Source: Lachnospiraceae bacterium
GTDB lineage: Bacteria > Bacillota > Clostridia > Lachnospirales > Lachnospiraceae
Assembly (NCBI GenBank): GCA_014799465.1
Contig: JAAVHZ010000058.1
Span: 1-64,000 of the forward strand
DNA: 64,000 nucleotides
Direction: 5' to 3'
Shown: one piece after another, positions 44,280-52,539 of the stretch
Layout: every line of letters starts with the position of its first letter
Position numbering within the stretch: position 1 is the stretch's first letter
Made by a program: the position numbers and the translations under genes
The notes under the pieces: generated by a model
Database searches by the model: none
Seen by the model: the letters and a program-made list of their open reading frames with translations, nothing else
Told to the model about the DNA's origin: nothing

Positions 44280-45062
44280 ATGAAAAACTGGCAAAAGGGC
44301 ATTATTATTGCTGTCTTAATAGTTGTTATATCTAATATTGCATTATATGCAGTCAGCGGAGAGACAATATTGCAGCTTATTCCCGGAGGACGGGATAAAC
44401 CGGATGTAAAACTGGAAAAAGTTGACCAGCTTGAAGAAAGCCGTAAAGAAACCATTACATGTAATGGTATTACAATACAAATGGTTAAATGCATATTTGA
44501 CAACGAATCAACTTTTGGATATTCTGAGTTTGATATCAGCCGTGAAGGTGGATTTGCAGAAGGAATGTATGGAGACGGAACATTTTCAGATGGTGAAAAT
44601 TGGTATACTTTAAGACGTTTATCTACAGGTAGCCACGTCTACAATACTGAGCTAAAAGATGATGGAACACTTCATATTGATTATAAATATAATGGATATA
44701 ATTCCAAAATAGAAGAAGATTTTATCGGATTGTTTAATGCTGGTAATTTAAATGAACCAATAGATAAAATTATGCTGTTGGACAAATACAAAGAAGACAA
44801 AATCCTGCATATAAACGATGGGATTACAGCGGTAATTTCTCCTCTTGGGATTCGTATTGACGATTCAAACTTATCACTTGAGGAAAGTGTGGTTATGAAA
44901 TATGCCGATGGTACTGAAGTTACATGTACCATTAATGGAAAAACAGAGTCATCAGCTAAAGACGACATAGCTGAAATATGCTGGATTGACTTTTATGAGT
45001 ATACAAATATTGATGATGTGAAAAGTCTGATTATAAATGGAAATGAATATTTTACAGAGTGA
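44280..45062 (+). CDS. Exported or membrane-anchored unknown protein
   Basis: 260 aa. One hydrophobic helix near the N-terminus (about 7-27, GIIIAVLIVVISNIALYAVSG) acts as signal anchor or signal peptide; the remaining 230 residues lie outside. The body is beta-rich (TCNGITIQMVKCIFDNES, FGYSEFDISREGG, LHINDGITAVISPLGIRID), resembling the surface domains seen after anti-sigma-type or Ig-like proteins. AAAGGAGG at 44265-44272 sets the start. It is followed by a second exported protein in the same orientation after 20 bases. Function is unknown. Confidence 0.75.
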   Translation: MKNWQKGIIIAVLIVVISNIALYAVSGETILQLIPGGRDKPDVKLEKVDQLEESRKETITCNGITIQMVKCIFDNESTFGYSEFDISREGGFAEGMYGDGTFSDGENWYTLRRLSTGSHVYNTELKDDGTLHIDYKYNGYNSKIEEDFIGLFNAGNLNEPIDKIMLLDKYKEDKILHINDGITAVISPLGIRIDDSNLSLEESVVMKYADGTEVTCTINGKTESSAKDDIAEICWIDFYEYTNIDDVKSLIINGNEYFTE

Positions 45063-45082
45063 AAAGAGAGGAGAATTTAAAA

Positions 45083-46159
45083 ATGAAAGATACAATAAAT
45101 TCGGTGTTAAAGAAAACAGTGGCAACAATGCTGACAGCATCGCTGATAGTTTACAGCAGTGGTATGATTTCATTTGCATATGATGACAACAGTGAGTATG
45201 ATATGTCAGATATTATTTCGAGTCAGGTAAAGGAAGATACCGGATGCTTGGATAAAAATACCGAGAAATCACTTAATGAAAAAGGGGTTATGGACTGCGA
45301 TATAGAAGATTTCGACAATGAAACTATTAATAATATTAACAATTCGGACAACTGTTATGCTGCTGTCTCATACTATTATGTAGATGACAGTAATAACGAT
45401 GGTAAAGCGGATGAAGATGATATGTATAAATTATCTGATAGCCAGGTTGATGAATTGATAGAGGAAATATATAATTCAGGAGAGATTGAAAAGTTCAAAT
45501 CCGGAGAAGTGGTAGAGTTGGAAAATGAACCAAAATCAAGCCAAAACAAATTGGAAAAATCAATGGGATTATGTGTAAATGCATTTGCCGACAGTAGGAC
45601 TGATTCTAAAGATTCTCAAGGTGGTTATTTAAGACAGACCATAACAGTTTCTGATGCCGGTAAAGATTCCCATGGAAATCCAAGATGTTGTGTCACATAC
45701 ACATCTACATGGATAAAGATGCCAAAAAATACTAAAACAGATGTTGTATTTTTAAACACAGATGGAGCAACTATTGAAAAGTATGAAACTAAATATATTT
45801 TCAGAAGTGTGGTAAATGGAACAAATGTAACATATGATGGGGTGGATGACCTTAGTGGTAATGTAAAGAGAAATACTGACTGTATCGGAACAAATGTTAA
45901 TCTGTATGATGATAAAAATAACCTTTCATATATAGGACATAAAATTTATTTCCGAGTATATGCTATAGTGAATAACCCCAGAAAAGGAGGATTTATAAAT
46001 GCATATGGTAAGTATTACCATCAGGAAACATCAAAAGCAATAACACCAAGCTGGGGAATATCTACAGGTGTAACAGCAAGTGTAGCATTTTCTGTTTCTC
46101 ATCAAGAAAAAATGCATGAAATAACACCATCTGCAACCGTTCTTTTTTATTATAAATAA
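45083..46159 (+). CDS. Secreted unknown protein with a Ca-binding-like loop
   Basis: 358 aa. A classical signal peptide (MKDTINSVLKKTVATMLTAS followed by a hydrophobic core) ends near ISFAYDD. The mature part has an acidic stretch, a DSNNDGKADEDD loop (about 105-120) like dockerin/thrombospondin-3 calcium repeats, then a beta-rich C-terminal domain (RQTITVSDAGKDSHGNP, CCVTYTSTWIKMP, YIGHKIYFRVYAIV, SWGISTGVTASVAF). I recognise no family. ATG 45083 follows AGAGAGGAGA (45064-45073); an earlier GTG at 45059 lacks such a site. The gene is 12 bases before the adenylate-forming enzyme at 46172. Confidence 0.75.
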   Translation: MKDTINSVLKKTVATMLTASLIVYSSGMISFAYDDNSEYDMSDIISSQVKEDTGCLDKNTEKSLNEKGVMDCDIEDFDNETINNINNSDNCYAAVSYYYVDDSNNDGKADEDDMYKLSDSQVDELIEEIYNSGEIEKFKSGEVVELENEPKSSQNKLEKSMGLCVNAFADSRTDSKDSQGGYLRQTITVSDAGKDSHGNPRCCVTYTSTWIKMPKNTKTDVVFLNTDGATIEKYETKYIFRSVVNGTNVTYDGVDDLSGNVKRNTDCIGTNVNLYDDKNNLSYIGHKIYFRVYAIVNNPRKGGFINAYGKYYHQETSKAITPSWGISTGVTASVAFSVSHQEKMHEITPSATVLFYYK

Positions 46160-46171
46160 GGAACGGCGAAT

Positions 46172-47560
46172 ATGTGGGATTTGAAACAATTTGGAAACAG
46201 GACGGCTATAATAGATGATAAAGGAAATATTATTACATATAATGAACTGGATTGTATTCAACATCAGCTCGCAGGCAATATAAATAAAGCAGATAATAAC
46301 AGGATTATTATATTTATCATATGCAGCAACACATTAGAAGCTGTTGCTGCATATGTATCATGTATAAATAATCATATAGTCCCTCTTATGTTATCTTCAG
46401 AGATTAAGGATACCGCTTTGGAAAAGTTATATGACACATATTTACCGGAATATATATGGATGCCTTCAGATAGAATTTCATCAGGTAAAAAAGTATATGA
46501 ATATATGACATATAAACTTGTAAAAATGTATGATAATCATACACCAATAAATGATGAACTTGCACTTTTATTGTCCACTTCAGGAACAACCGGAAGCAGA
46601 AAAAGTGTAAGAATAAGTTATGAAAATATTAAAATTAATACTATGCAGATAGTAAAGGCTCTTTCAATAAATGAAAATGACAGGGCAGTTACAATGCTTC
46701 CTATGCATTATACTTATGGCTTATCAGTTATTAATACACATCTTTATGCCGGAGGTTCATTACTTCTTACTGATAAAAAGGTATTCAGCAAATCATTTTG
46801 GGATTTTTTTAATGAAAATAAAGGAACTTCTATATCTGGTGTGGCATATACATATAAAATGCTTAGAAAACTCGGATTTGAAAAATGGGAAATTCCTTAT
46901 TTAAAGAAAATAACTCAGGCGGGAGAAAAATTACCATTAAATTTGTACAAATATTTAACCCAAATTGCAGATACAAGGAAAATTAACTTTTATCCAATGT
47001 ATGGACAGACTGAGGCAACGGCAAGAATTACCATTATGCCTGAAGGAATGGCAAAATATAAATCCGGCAGTGTAGGGTTGCCATTAGATGGTGGTATTAT
47101 AGATATTGTTACTGAAAATGGGCAGAGAATATATGAATATAATAAAACGGGAAAAATTATATATAAAGGATTAAATGTAGCTATGGGATATTCATATACA
47201 AGAAATGAATTAGCGGAAGGAAACAGCTTGAATGGAGTACTTGATACAGGGGATTATGGATATATAGATAATGAAGGATATTTATTTGTAGAAGGACGAA
47301 AAGATGAATATGTGAAAGTTGCAGGAAATAGAATATCTTTGCAAGAATTAGAGGCCATTCTTGAGGAAAATTTTAAAAGTAGTGAGTTTTGCGTAAAATA
47401 TGAAAATGGAAAATTAAAAATTGCATCTACATTTAAAAATAGTAAGAAAGTGTTAGATTACATTAATGAGATTACTGATTTGAACCCCAAAATGGCAGAT
47501 GTGAAATACTATGAATCAATTCCCATATTGGATAATGGAAAGGTTAATATAAAGTTTTGA
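46172..47560 (+). CDS. AMP-dependent synthetase/ligase
   Basis: 462 aa, a second adenylate-forming enzyme in this stretch. The P-loop LLLSTSGTTGSRKSVRIS is near residue 133, the adenine loop FYPMYGQTEATARITI near 290-306, and the ribose-binding DTGDYGYIDNEG plus the A8-type EGRKDEYVKVAGNRISLQELE near 360-400, with the catalytic Lys near the end (ILDNGKVNIKF). The substrate (fatty or aryl acid) cannot be read. No carrier protein or CoA-dependent partner is recognised nearby. RBS GGAACGG is close to the previous stop. A terminator follows. Confidence 0.88.
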   Translation: MWDLKQFGNRTAIIDDKGNIITYNELDCIQHQLAGNINKADNNRIIIFIICSNTLEAVAAYVSCINNHIVPLMLSSEIKDTALEKLYDTYLPEYIWMPSDRISSGKKVYEYMTYKLVKMYDNHTPINDELALLLSTSGTTGSRKSVRISYENIKINTMQIVKALSINENDRAVTMLPMHYTYGLSVINTHLYAGGSLLLTDKKVFSKSFWDFFNENKGTSISGVAYTYKMLRKLGFEKWEIPYLKKITQAGEKLPLNLYKYLTQIADTRKINFYPMYGQTEATARITIMPEGMAKYKSGSVGLPLDGGIIDIVTENGQRIYEYNKTGKIIYKGLNVAMGYSYTRNELAEGNSLNGVLDTGDYGYIDNEGYLFVEGRKDEYVKVAGNRISLQELEAILEENFKSSEFCVKYENGKLKIASTFKNSKKVLDYINEITDLNPKMADVKYYESIPILDNGKVNIKF

Positions 47561-47583
47561 AATCATTGTAAAATACCAAAAAA

Positions 47584-47625
47584 AGCATTACACCAAAGAT
47601 TCTACTTTAATGTAATGCTCTTTTT
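47584..47625 (+). terminator. Bidirectional terminator between the ligase gene and rpmB
   Basis: AGCATTACA (47584-47592) pairs with TGTAATGCT (47611-47619). The + strand reads on into CTTTTT and the - strand into TTTTTTT (from AAAAAAA at 47577-47583). It ends both the ligase operon and the reverse-strand rpmB gene. Confidence 0.9.
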
Positions 47626-47633
47626 ATACATTA

Positions 47634-47822
47634 TTATGCTCTTTCAACTAAACCTGATCTTAAACAAGCTGTACATACATACATCTTACGGTTAGCTCCG
47701 TTAGCAAGCTTAACTTTAACGGATTTAACATTTGATTTCCATATTTTATTAGATCTTCTATGAGAATGGCTCACACCGTTTCCGAAATGAACACCTTTTT
47801 CACAAATTGCACATTTAGCCAT
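47634..47822 (-). CDS. rpmB: Ribosomal protein bL28, zinc-binding form
   Basis: 62-aa basic protein of the large ribosomal subunit. CAIC near the N-terminus and CTAC near the C-terminus form the four-Cys zinc ribbon of the C+ form, and VSHSHRRSNKIWK and KLANGANRKMYVCT are typical. AAGGAGGTGC precedes the ATG on its strand. It is transcribed alone from its own promoter, opposite to yloU, as in many Firmicutes. Because it keeps the zinc site it is the form used in zinc-replete cells. Confidence 0.97.
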   Translation of the reverse strand: MAKCAICEKGVHFGNGVSHSHRRSNKIWKSNVKSVKVKLANGANRKMYVCTACLRSGLVERA

Positions 47823-47886
47823 TATTGCACCTCCTTAAAATGTCTTAAGTCACGTCTATTGTCCTTTTAGACTTACACCGAAAAAT

Positions 47887-47915
47887 ATTCTATCAGAAAT
47901 AATTAAATTTTGCAA
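47887..47915 (-). promoter_or_regulatory. Promoter of rpmB
   Basis: On the reverse strand: TTGCAA (47910-47915), 17-base spacer, TAGAAT (47887-47892), with TGA as extended -10. It leaves a leader of about 60 bases, in which GTCTA and TAGAC could pair. Confidence 0.75.
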
Positions 47916-47948
47916 GTATTTTTTACTTTATTTTTCCGTAAAAGATGA

Positions 47949-47954
47949 TATAAT
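47949..47954 (+). promoter_or_regulatory. -10 element for the yloU-fakA operon
   Basis: TATAAT preceded by TGA (extended -10) lies about 55 bases before the Asp23-family gene. The expected -35 position reads CTTTAT, which is poor, so the extended -10 would carry the promoter. Confidence 0.5.
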
Positions 47955-48007
47955 ACTAATATTGATATAAAATATTATTGTGTAACAATAACAGAATGGA
48001 GGTTTAT

Positions 48008-48367
48008 ATGAAAGGAAAGTTATCTACCAATATGGGTAATGTTTATATTGACAATAATGTTATAGCAAAATGTGCAGGAACTTCTGCAGTGGAATGTTTT
48101 GGTATTGTAGGCATGGCTATGGTCAGTATGAAGGATGGACTGGTAAAACTTGTAAAAAGAGAATATATTTCAAAAGGTGTGAATGTATCTGTAGATGAAA
48201 GTAATAATATTTATATAGATTTTCATGTTATTGTTGCTTATGGCGTGAGTATTTCGGCAGTGGCTGATAATCTTATTTCAACCGTAAAATATAAAATAGA
48301 AGATTTTACGGGATTAAAGGTAAGTAAAATCAACATTTTTGTTGAAGGCGTAAGGGTTATAGATTAA
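48008..48367 (+). CDS. Asp23/Gls24-family envelope stress protein (YloU-like)
   Basis: 119 aa. Typical Asp23 pattern: GNVYIDNNVIAKCAGTSAVECFGIVGM, IYIDFHVIVAYGVSISAVADN, and the C-terminal KVSKINIFVEGVRV. Members are abundant membrane-associated or cytosolic proteins that affect envelope homeostasis; mechanism unsettled. ATG 48008 with TGGAGGT at 47997-48003 is preferred to an upstream in-frame ATG. It forms the conserved yloU-yloV pair with the next gene. Confidence 0.92.
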   Translation: MKGKLSTNMGNVYIDNNVIAKCAGTSAVECFGIVGMAMVSMKDGLVKLVKREYISKGVNVSVDESNNIYIDFHVIVAYGVSISAVADNLISTVKYKIEDFTGLKVSKINIFVEGVRVID

Positions 48368-48400
48368 TCTGGTCAAACAGAAATTAAGGAGGATTTTATT

Positions 48401-50065
48401 GTGGTTACAAATATTGATGGGAAAACTCTCCAGAAAATGTTTCTGGCTGGAGCAAAGAATCTGGAAGCAAAAAAGGAATGGATAAATGAATTAAATGTAT
48501 TTCCTGTTCCTGATGGCGATACAGGTACTAATATGACTCTGACTATAATGTCGGCAGCAAAAGAAGTGGGGGCTATAGAAAAGCCTACTATGGAAAATCT
48601 GTCAAAGGCCATTTCATCCGGGTCTTTAAGAGGAGCCAGAGGAAATTCCGGTGTTATAATGTCACAGCTTTTCAGAGGTTTTACAAAAGAAATAAAACAA
48701 TTTGATACAATAGATGCTGTAATATTTGCAAATGCATGTGATCGTGCAGTTGAGACAGCATATAAGGCTGTTATGAAGCCAAAAGAAGGTACAATTCTTA
48801 CTGTGGCAAAGGGAATGGCTGAAAAGGCAAGAGAAATGGTAATGAATACTGATGACCTTGAAGTTATTTTCCCGGAAGTACTAAAAGAGGGAGACTATGT
48901 GCTTGGCAAGACTCCTGATATGCTTCCGGTATTAAAGCAGGCAGGAGTAGTAGATTCAGGTGGACAGGGACTTATGCAGGTTCTAAAAGGTGCATATGAT
49001 GCATTTTTAGGAAAGGAACTAGACCTTTCCATAGAAGGTACAACAGGTTCAGCCGTATCTTTCAAAGCAGATGCTTCTGACAGTGCTGATATTAAATTTG
49101 GATATTGCACGGAATTTATTATAATGCTTGAAAATGAATTTACTGATGATAAAGAGTATGAGTTTAAAGATTATCTTCAGGGAATAGGTGACTGTGTGGT
49201 TGTGGTATCTGATGATGACATTGTCAAGGTTCATGTACATACTAATGATCCTGGACTTGCCATCCAGAAGGCTCTGACGTATGGTGCACTTTCTAAGATG
49301 AAGATAGATAATATGCGTGAGGAACACAACGAAAAGCTTATAAAGGATGCTGAAAAAGCAACAAAAACCGATATCGAAAATGAAGTAAAAGAAGAACAGC
49401 CTAGAAAAGATACAGGTTTTATAGCAGTTTCAATAGGTGAAGGATTAGATGAGATATTCAAAGGTCTTGGTGTGGATTATCTTATTACCGGAGGTCAGAC
49501 AATGAATCCAAGTACAGAAGATATGTTAAATGCCATAGAGCACGTGAATGCTGATAATATATATATACTGCCAAATAATAAAAATATTATTCTGGCGGCA
49601 GAACAGGCAAAAAGCCTTACCAAAGATAAAAATATAATCGTACTTCCTACTAAAACCATTCCACAGGGAATTACAGCTATCATAAATTTTGTCCCTAATA
49701 AAAGTGTAGAAGAAAATGTGTCAGCTATGACTGAAGAAATCGGAAGAGTAAAGACGGGGCAGGTTACTTATGCTGTCAGAGACACAAGTATAGATGGTAA
49801 GGAAATACACGAAAATGACATTATGGGTATTGGCGACAGCGGAATACTATCTGTAGGTGCGGATATTGATATGACCACCTTAGATATGGTTTCGCAGATG
49901 ATAGATGAAGATTCTGAAATCCTTAGTATATATTATGGAAATGAAGTTTCTGAAGATAAAGCTGATGAACTGGCATCAAAGATTGAGGAATTATATCCTG
50001 ATATTGATATAGAAGTTAATATGGGTGGACAGCCGATATATTATTATGTCATATCAGTAGAATAA
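48401..50065 (+). CDS. fakA: DAK2/DegV-type protein, fatty-acid kinase FakA-like (YloV)
   Basis: 554 aa. The N-terminal DhaL-type ATP-binding domain (about 1-205) has NVFPVPDGDTGTNMTLT with the metal-binding aspartates and RGARGNSGVIMSQ; a middle DAK2-specific region and a C-terminal DegV-like domain (about 330-550) follow. FakA with a FakB partner phosphorylates exogenous fatty acids for lipid synthesis; no FakB is visible here. The start is GTG 48401, eight bases after AAGGAGGATT. The gene order rpmB-yloU-yloV-recG is a known Firmicute block. Confidence 0.9.
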   Translation: MVTNIDGKTLQKMFLAGAKNLEAKKEWINELNVFPVPDGDTGTNMTLTIMSAAKEVGAIEKPTMENLSKAISSGSLRGARGNSGVIMSQLFRGFTKEIKQFDTIDAVIFANACDRAVETAYKAVMKPKEGTILTVAKGMAEKAREMVMNTDDLEVIFPEVLKEGDYVLGKTPDMLPVLKQAGVVDSGGQGLMQVLKGAYDAFLGKELDLSIEGTTGSAVSFKADASDSADIKFGYCTEFIIMLENEFTDDKEYEFKDYLQGIGDCVVVVSDDDIVKVHVHTNDPGLAIQKALTYGALSKMKIDNMREEHNEKLIKDAEKATKTDIENEVKEEQPRKDTGFIAVSIGEGLDEIFKGLGVDYLITGGQTMNPSTEDMLNAIEHVNADNIYILPNNKNIILAAEQAKSLTKDKNIIVLPTKTIPQGITAIINFVPNKSVEENVSAMTEEIGRVKTGQVTYAVRDTSIDGKEIHENDIMGIGDSGILSVGADIDMTTLDMVSQMIDEDSEILSIYYGNEVSEDKADELASKIEELYPDIDIEVNMGGQPIYYYVISVE

Positions 50066-50125
50066 CAGATTAACTGCAAGCTCAAGGTCAAGCAAGCTTG
50101 ACTTTGGCTCGTTGCCCGCAAGCAT

Positions 50126-50166
50126 AAAAGGTGCTGCCACATAAGAAAAATGCGGCGGCACCTTTT
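50126..50166 (+). terminator. Bidirectional terminator after fakA
   Basis: AAAAGGTGCTGCC (50126-50138) pairs with GGCGGCACCTTTT (50154-50166), with one G-T pair, and is T-rich in both directions. It also ends the small reverse-strand gene at 50185. A second GC-rich stem, CAAGGTCAAGC/GCTTGACTTTG (50083-50106), lies upstream with too small a loop to be sure of. Confidence 0.85.
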
Positions 50167-50184
50167 ATAAAGTTAATAGTATTT

Positions 50185-50325
50185 TTACTTTTCAATGCCA
50201 ATCTGCTGATGTAAATCGTTGACTTTTGTAGAAATACTGTTTGTTTTGATGCTTATTATAAAAAGCATTATAATACTTATAAGCAGTAATGTAAGACAAA
50301 GCAGTATTTTTTTATTTTTAATCAT
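50185..50325 (-). CDS. Small single-TM protein, reverse strand
   Basis: 46 aa, not in routine gene calls: MIKNKKILLCLTLLLISI with a hydrophobic helix (about 6-26) and a polar heptad-like tail (TNSISTKVNDLHQQIGIEK). On its strand AAAAGGATG (50336-50344) lies 10 bases before the ATG. It occupies the 340-base gap between fakA and recG and ends at the bidirectional terminator. Function unknown; it could be a real small membrane protein or a chance frame. Confidence 0.45.
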   Translation of the reverse strand: MIKNKKILLCLTLLLISIIMLFIISIKTNSISTKVNDLHQQIGIEK

Positions 50326-50404
50326 AAATGTAACACATCCTTTTACTTTATGATTTTATTATATTAAAGATTTTATTAACTGTAAAGATGGAGATTTGAT
50401 AAAT

Positions 50405-52453
50405 ATGGATATCAGAGATATTAAAGGAATAGGAGAAAAGACTGCTTCACTTTTTGGAAAACTTGGTATATATACAATGGAAGAACTGCTGCAATATTAT
50501 CCGAGGAACTATGATTGTTTCGAATCTCCTATATGTATACGTGATTTTGATGACAGCAAAACGGCTGCAATAAAAGGAGTAATACTTGATAATCCTACGA
50601 TTACATATACAAACCGTTATAAACTGCTGTCAGTTATTGTTAAGGATGAAAATAATGACAGAATTAAACTTATATGGTACAATATGCCTTTTTTAAAAGG
50701 AACATTAAAATCCGGCTCTACATATATTTTCAGAGGTCGTATCAATTATAAAGGAAATAATATAATTATGGAGCAGCCGGAAATATATTCTCTTCATGCA
50801 TATGATGAAAAAATGGGGGAAATGCAGCCTATATATGGTCTTACTAAAGGCTTGTCTGGAAAAACGGTTATAAAAGCAGTAAAAGAAGCTTTGAATATTT
50901 GTAACCATGAAAAAGATTATCTTCCATTATCATTACGAAAAGAATACCATCTTGCAGAATATAATTTTTCTGTTAGAAATATCCATTTCCCTAAGGACAT
51001 GGATAATTTGCGTGAAGCAAGAAAAAGACTTGCTTTTGATGAATTTTTCAGATTTATTATATCTTTAAGGGAATTTAAGGGCAAAGATAAAAGAGAAAAA
51101 AATAACTTTATAATAGAACATCACAAAGAAACTGAAAAAATCATAGAAGGTCTGCCTTTTAATCTTACAGATGCACAAAAGACTGTATTTGAAGAGATTA
51201 AGTCGGATTTGTCAGGACAAACTGTTATGAACAGACTGATTCAGGGAGATGTTGGTTCAGGAAAAACAATAGTAGCAGTACTTGCCATGATAGATACAGC
51301 TTTATCAAAATATCAGGCAATAATGATGGCACCTACAGAAGTGCTTGCAAAGCAGCATTATGATTATATTACACAAATGATTACGGATTTTAATCTTCCG
51401 GTTGAAACCTCAATACTCACTGGTTCCATGACAGCCAAACAAAAACGTATAGAATATGAACGTATTAAATCAGGAAATACAAAAATTATAATAGGAACGC
51501 ATGCAATTATTCAGGAAAATGTTATATTTGATAATCCCGGACTGGTGATTACAGATGAGCAGCATCGTTTTGGAGTGAGGCAGAGAGAAAATCTGGCAGA
51601 AAAGGGATGCAGACCACATATACTTGTAATGAGTGCAACACCTATTCCAAGAACACTGGCAATAATATTGTATGGAGATTTAGATATATCCGTAATGAAT
51701 CAGATGCCCGCAGACAGACTTCCAATTAAAAATTGTGTAGTAGGTACAGATTACAGAAACAATGCATATAAATTTATTGAAAAGGAAGTGAAAAAAGGCA
51801 GGCAGGTATATGTAATATGTGCAATGGTTGAAGAAAGCGATAATTATGAAGCTGAAAATGTTATGGATTACAGCAAAAAACTTAAAAACATACTGCCGTC
51901 AGATATATGTGTTGAATATCTTCATGGAAAAATGAAACCAGCCATGAAAAATCTGATAATGGAAAGATTTGCCACAGGTGAGATAAATGTGCTGGTATCC
52001 ACTACCGTTATTGAGGTGGGTATAAATGTACCTAATGCAACTGTAATGATGATAGAAGATGCACAACGTTTCGGACTGGCAGCATTGCATCAGTTACGTG
52101 GAAGGGTTGGAAGAGGAAAACACCAGTCATATTGTATATTTGTAAATACTTCTAAAAGTGCTGAAGCTCAAAAAAGATTAGATATACTTAATAAGTCTAA
52201 TGATGGATTCTTTATAGCTTCACAGGACATGAAACTCAGGGGACCGGGAGATTTTTTTGGTGTAAGACAAAGTGGTGAAATGGATTTTAATATTGCAGAT
52301 ATATACTCTGATGCAGATATTCTTAAAAATGCATCAGAAGCTGTTGAAAAGATGGAAATAGGCGAATTTGAAATGTCTGCTGAAGAAAAAGACATATATA
52401 TACAGGAAATTGAAAAATGTATAAAAAAAGCCTATTCAAACATTAATCTTTAG
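50405..52453 (+). CDS. recG: ATP-dependent DNA helicase RecG
   Basis: 682 aa. Reverses and remodels stalled replication forks and Holliday junctions. An N-terminal wedge (OB) domain (about 50-160), then helicase motifs: Walker A GDVGSGKTIVAVLA, motif Ia APTEVLAKQHY, DEQH-box TDEQHRFGV, SATPIPRT, and the motif VI region QLRGRVGRGKHQSY; the C-terminal TRG-like hook follows. ATG 50405 is preferred to the upstream TTG 50396 because GGAG (50390-50393) is better spaced from it. Confidence 0.96.
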   Translation: MDIRDIKGIGEKTASLFGKLGIYTMEELLQYYPRNYDCFESPICIRDFDDSKTAAIKGVILDNPTITYTNRYKLLSVIVKDENNDRIKLIWYNMPFLKGTLKSGSTYIFRGRINYKGNNIIMEQPEIYSLHAYDEKMGEMQPIYGLTKGLSGKTVIKAVKEALNICNHEKDYLPLSLRKEYHLAEYNFSVRNIHFPKDMDNLREARKRLAFDEFFRFIISLREFKGKDKREKNNFIIEHHKETEKIIEGLPFNLTDAQKTVFEEIKSDLSGQTVMNRLIQGDVGSGKTIVAVLAMIDTALSKYQAIMMAPTEVLAKQHYDYITQMITDFNLPVETSILTGSMTAKQKRIEYERIKSGNTKIIIGTHAIIQENVIFDNPGLVITDEQHRFGVRQRENLAEKGCRPHILVMSATPIPRTLAIILYGDLDISVMNQMPADRLPIKNCVVGTDYRNNAYKFIEKEVKKGRQVYVICAMVEESDNYEAENVMDYSKKLKNILPSDICVEYLHGKMKPAMKNLIMERFATGEINVLVSTTVIEVGINVPNATVMMIEDAQRFGLAALHQLRGRVGRGKHQSYCIFVNTSKSAEAQKRLDILNKSNDGFFIASQDMKLRGPGDFFGVRQSGEMDFNIADIYSDADILKNASEAVEKMEIGEFEMSAEEKDIYIQEIEKCIKKAYSNINL

Positions 52454-52481
52454 TTGACATTAACTATATAAATGTTATAGT
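52454..52481 (+). promoter_or_regulatory. Promoter of murF
   Basis: TTGACA (52454-52459) directly after the recG stop, 16-base spacer, TATAGT (52476-52481). The murF start is 58 bases further. Confidence 0.7.
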
Positions 52482-52539
52482 AATAAATAGGAAATTAAGT
52501 CTGTAAATATAGGATTAATATAGAAAAGGGTCGGAAAAT

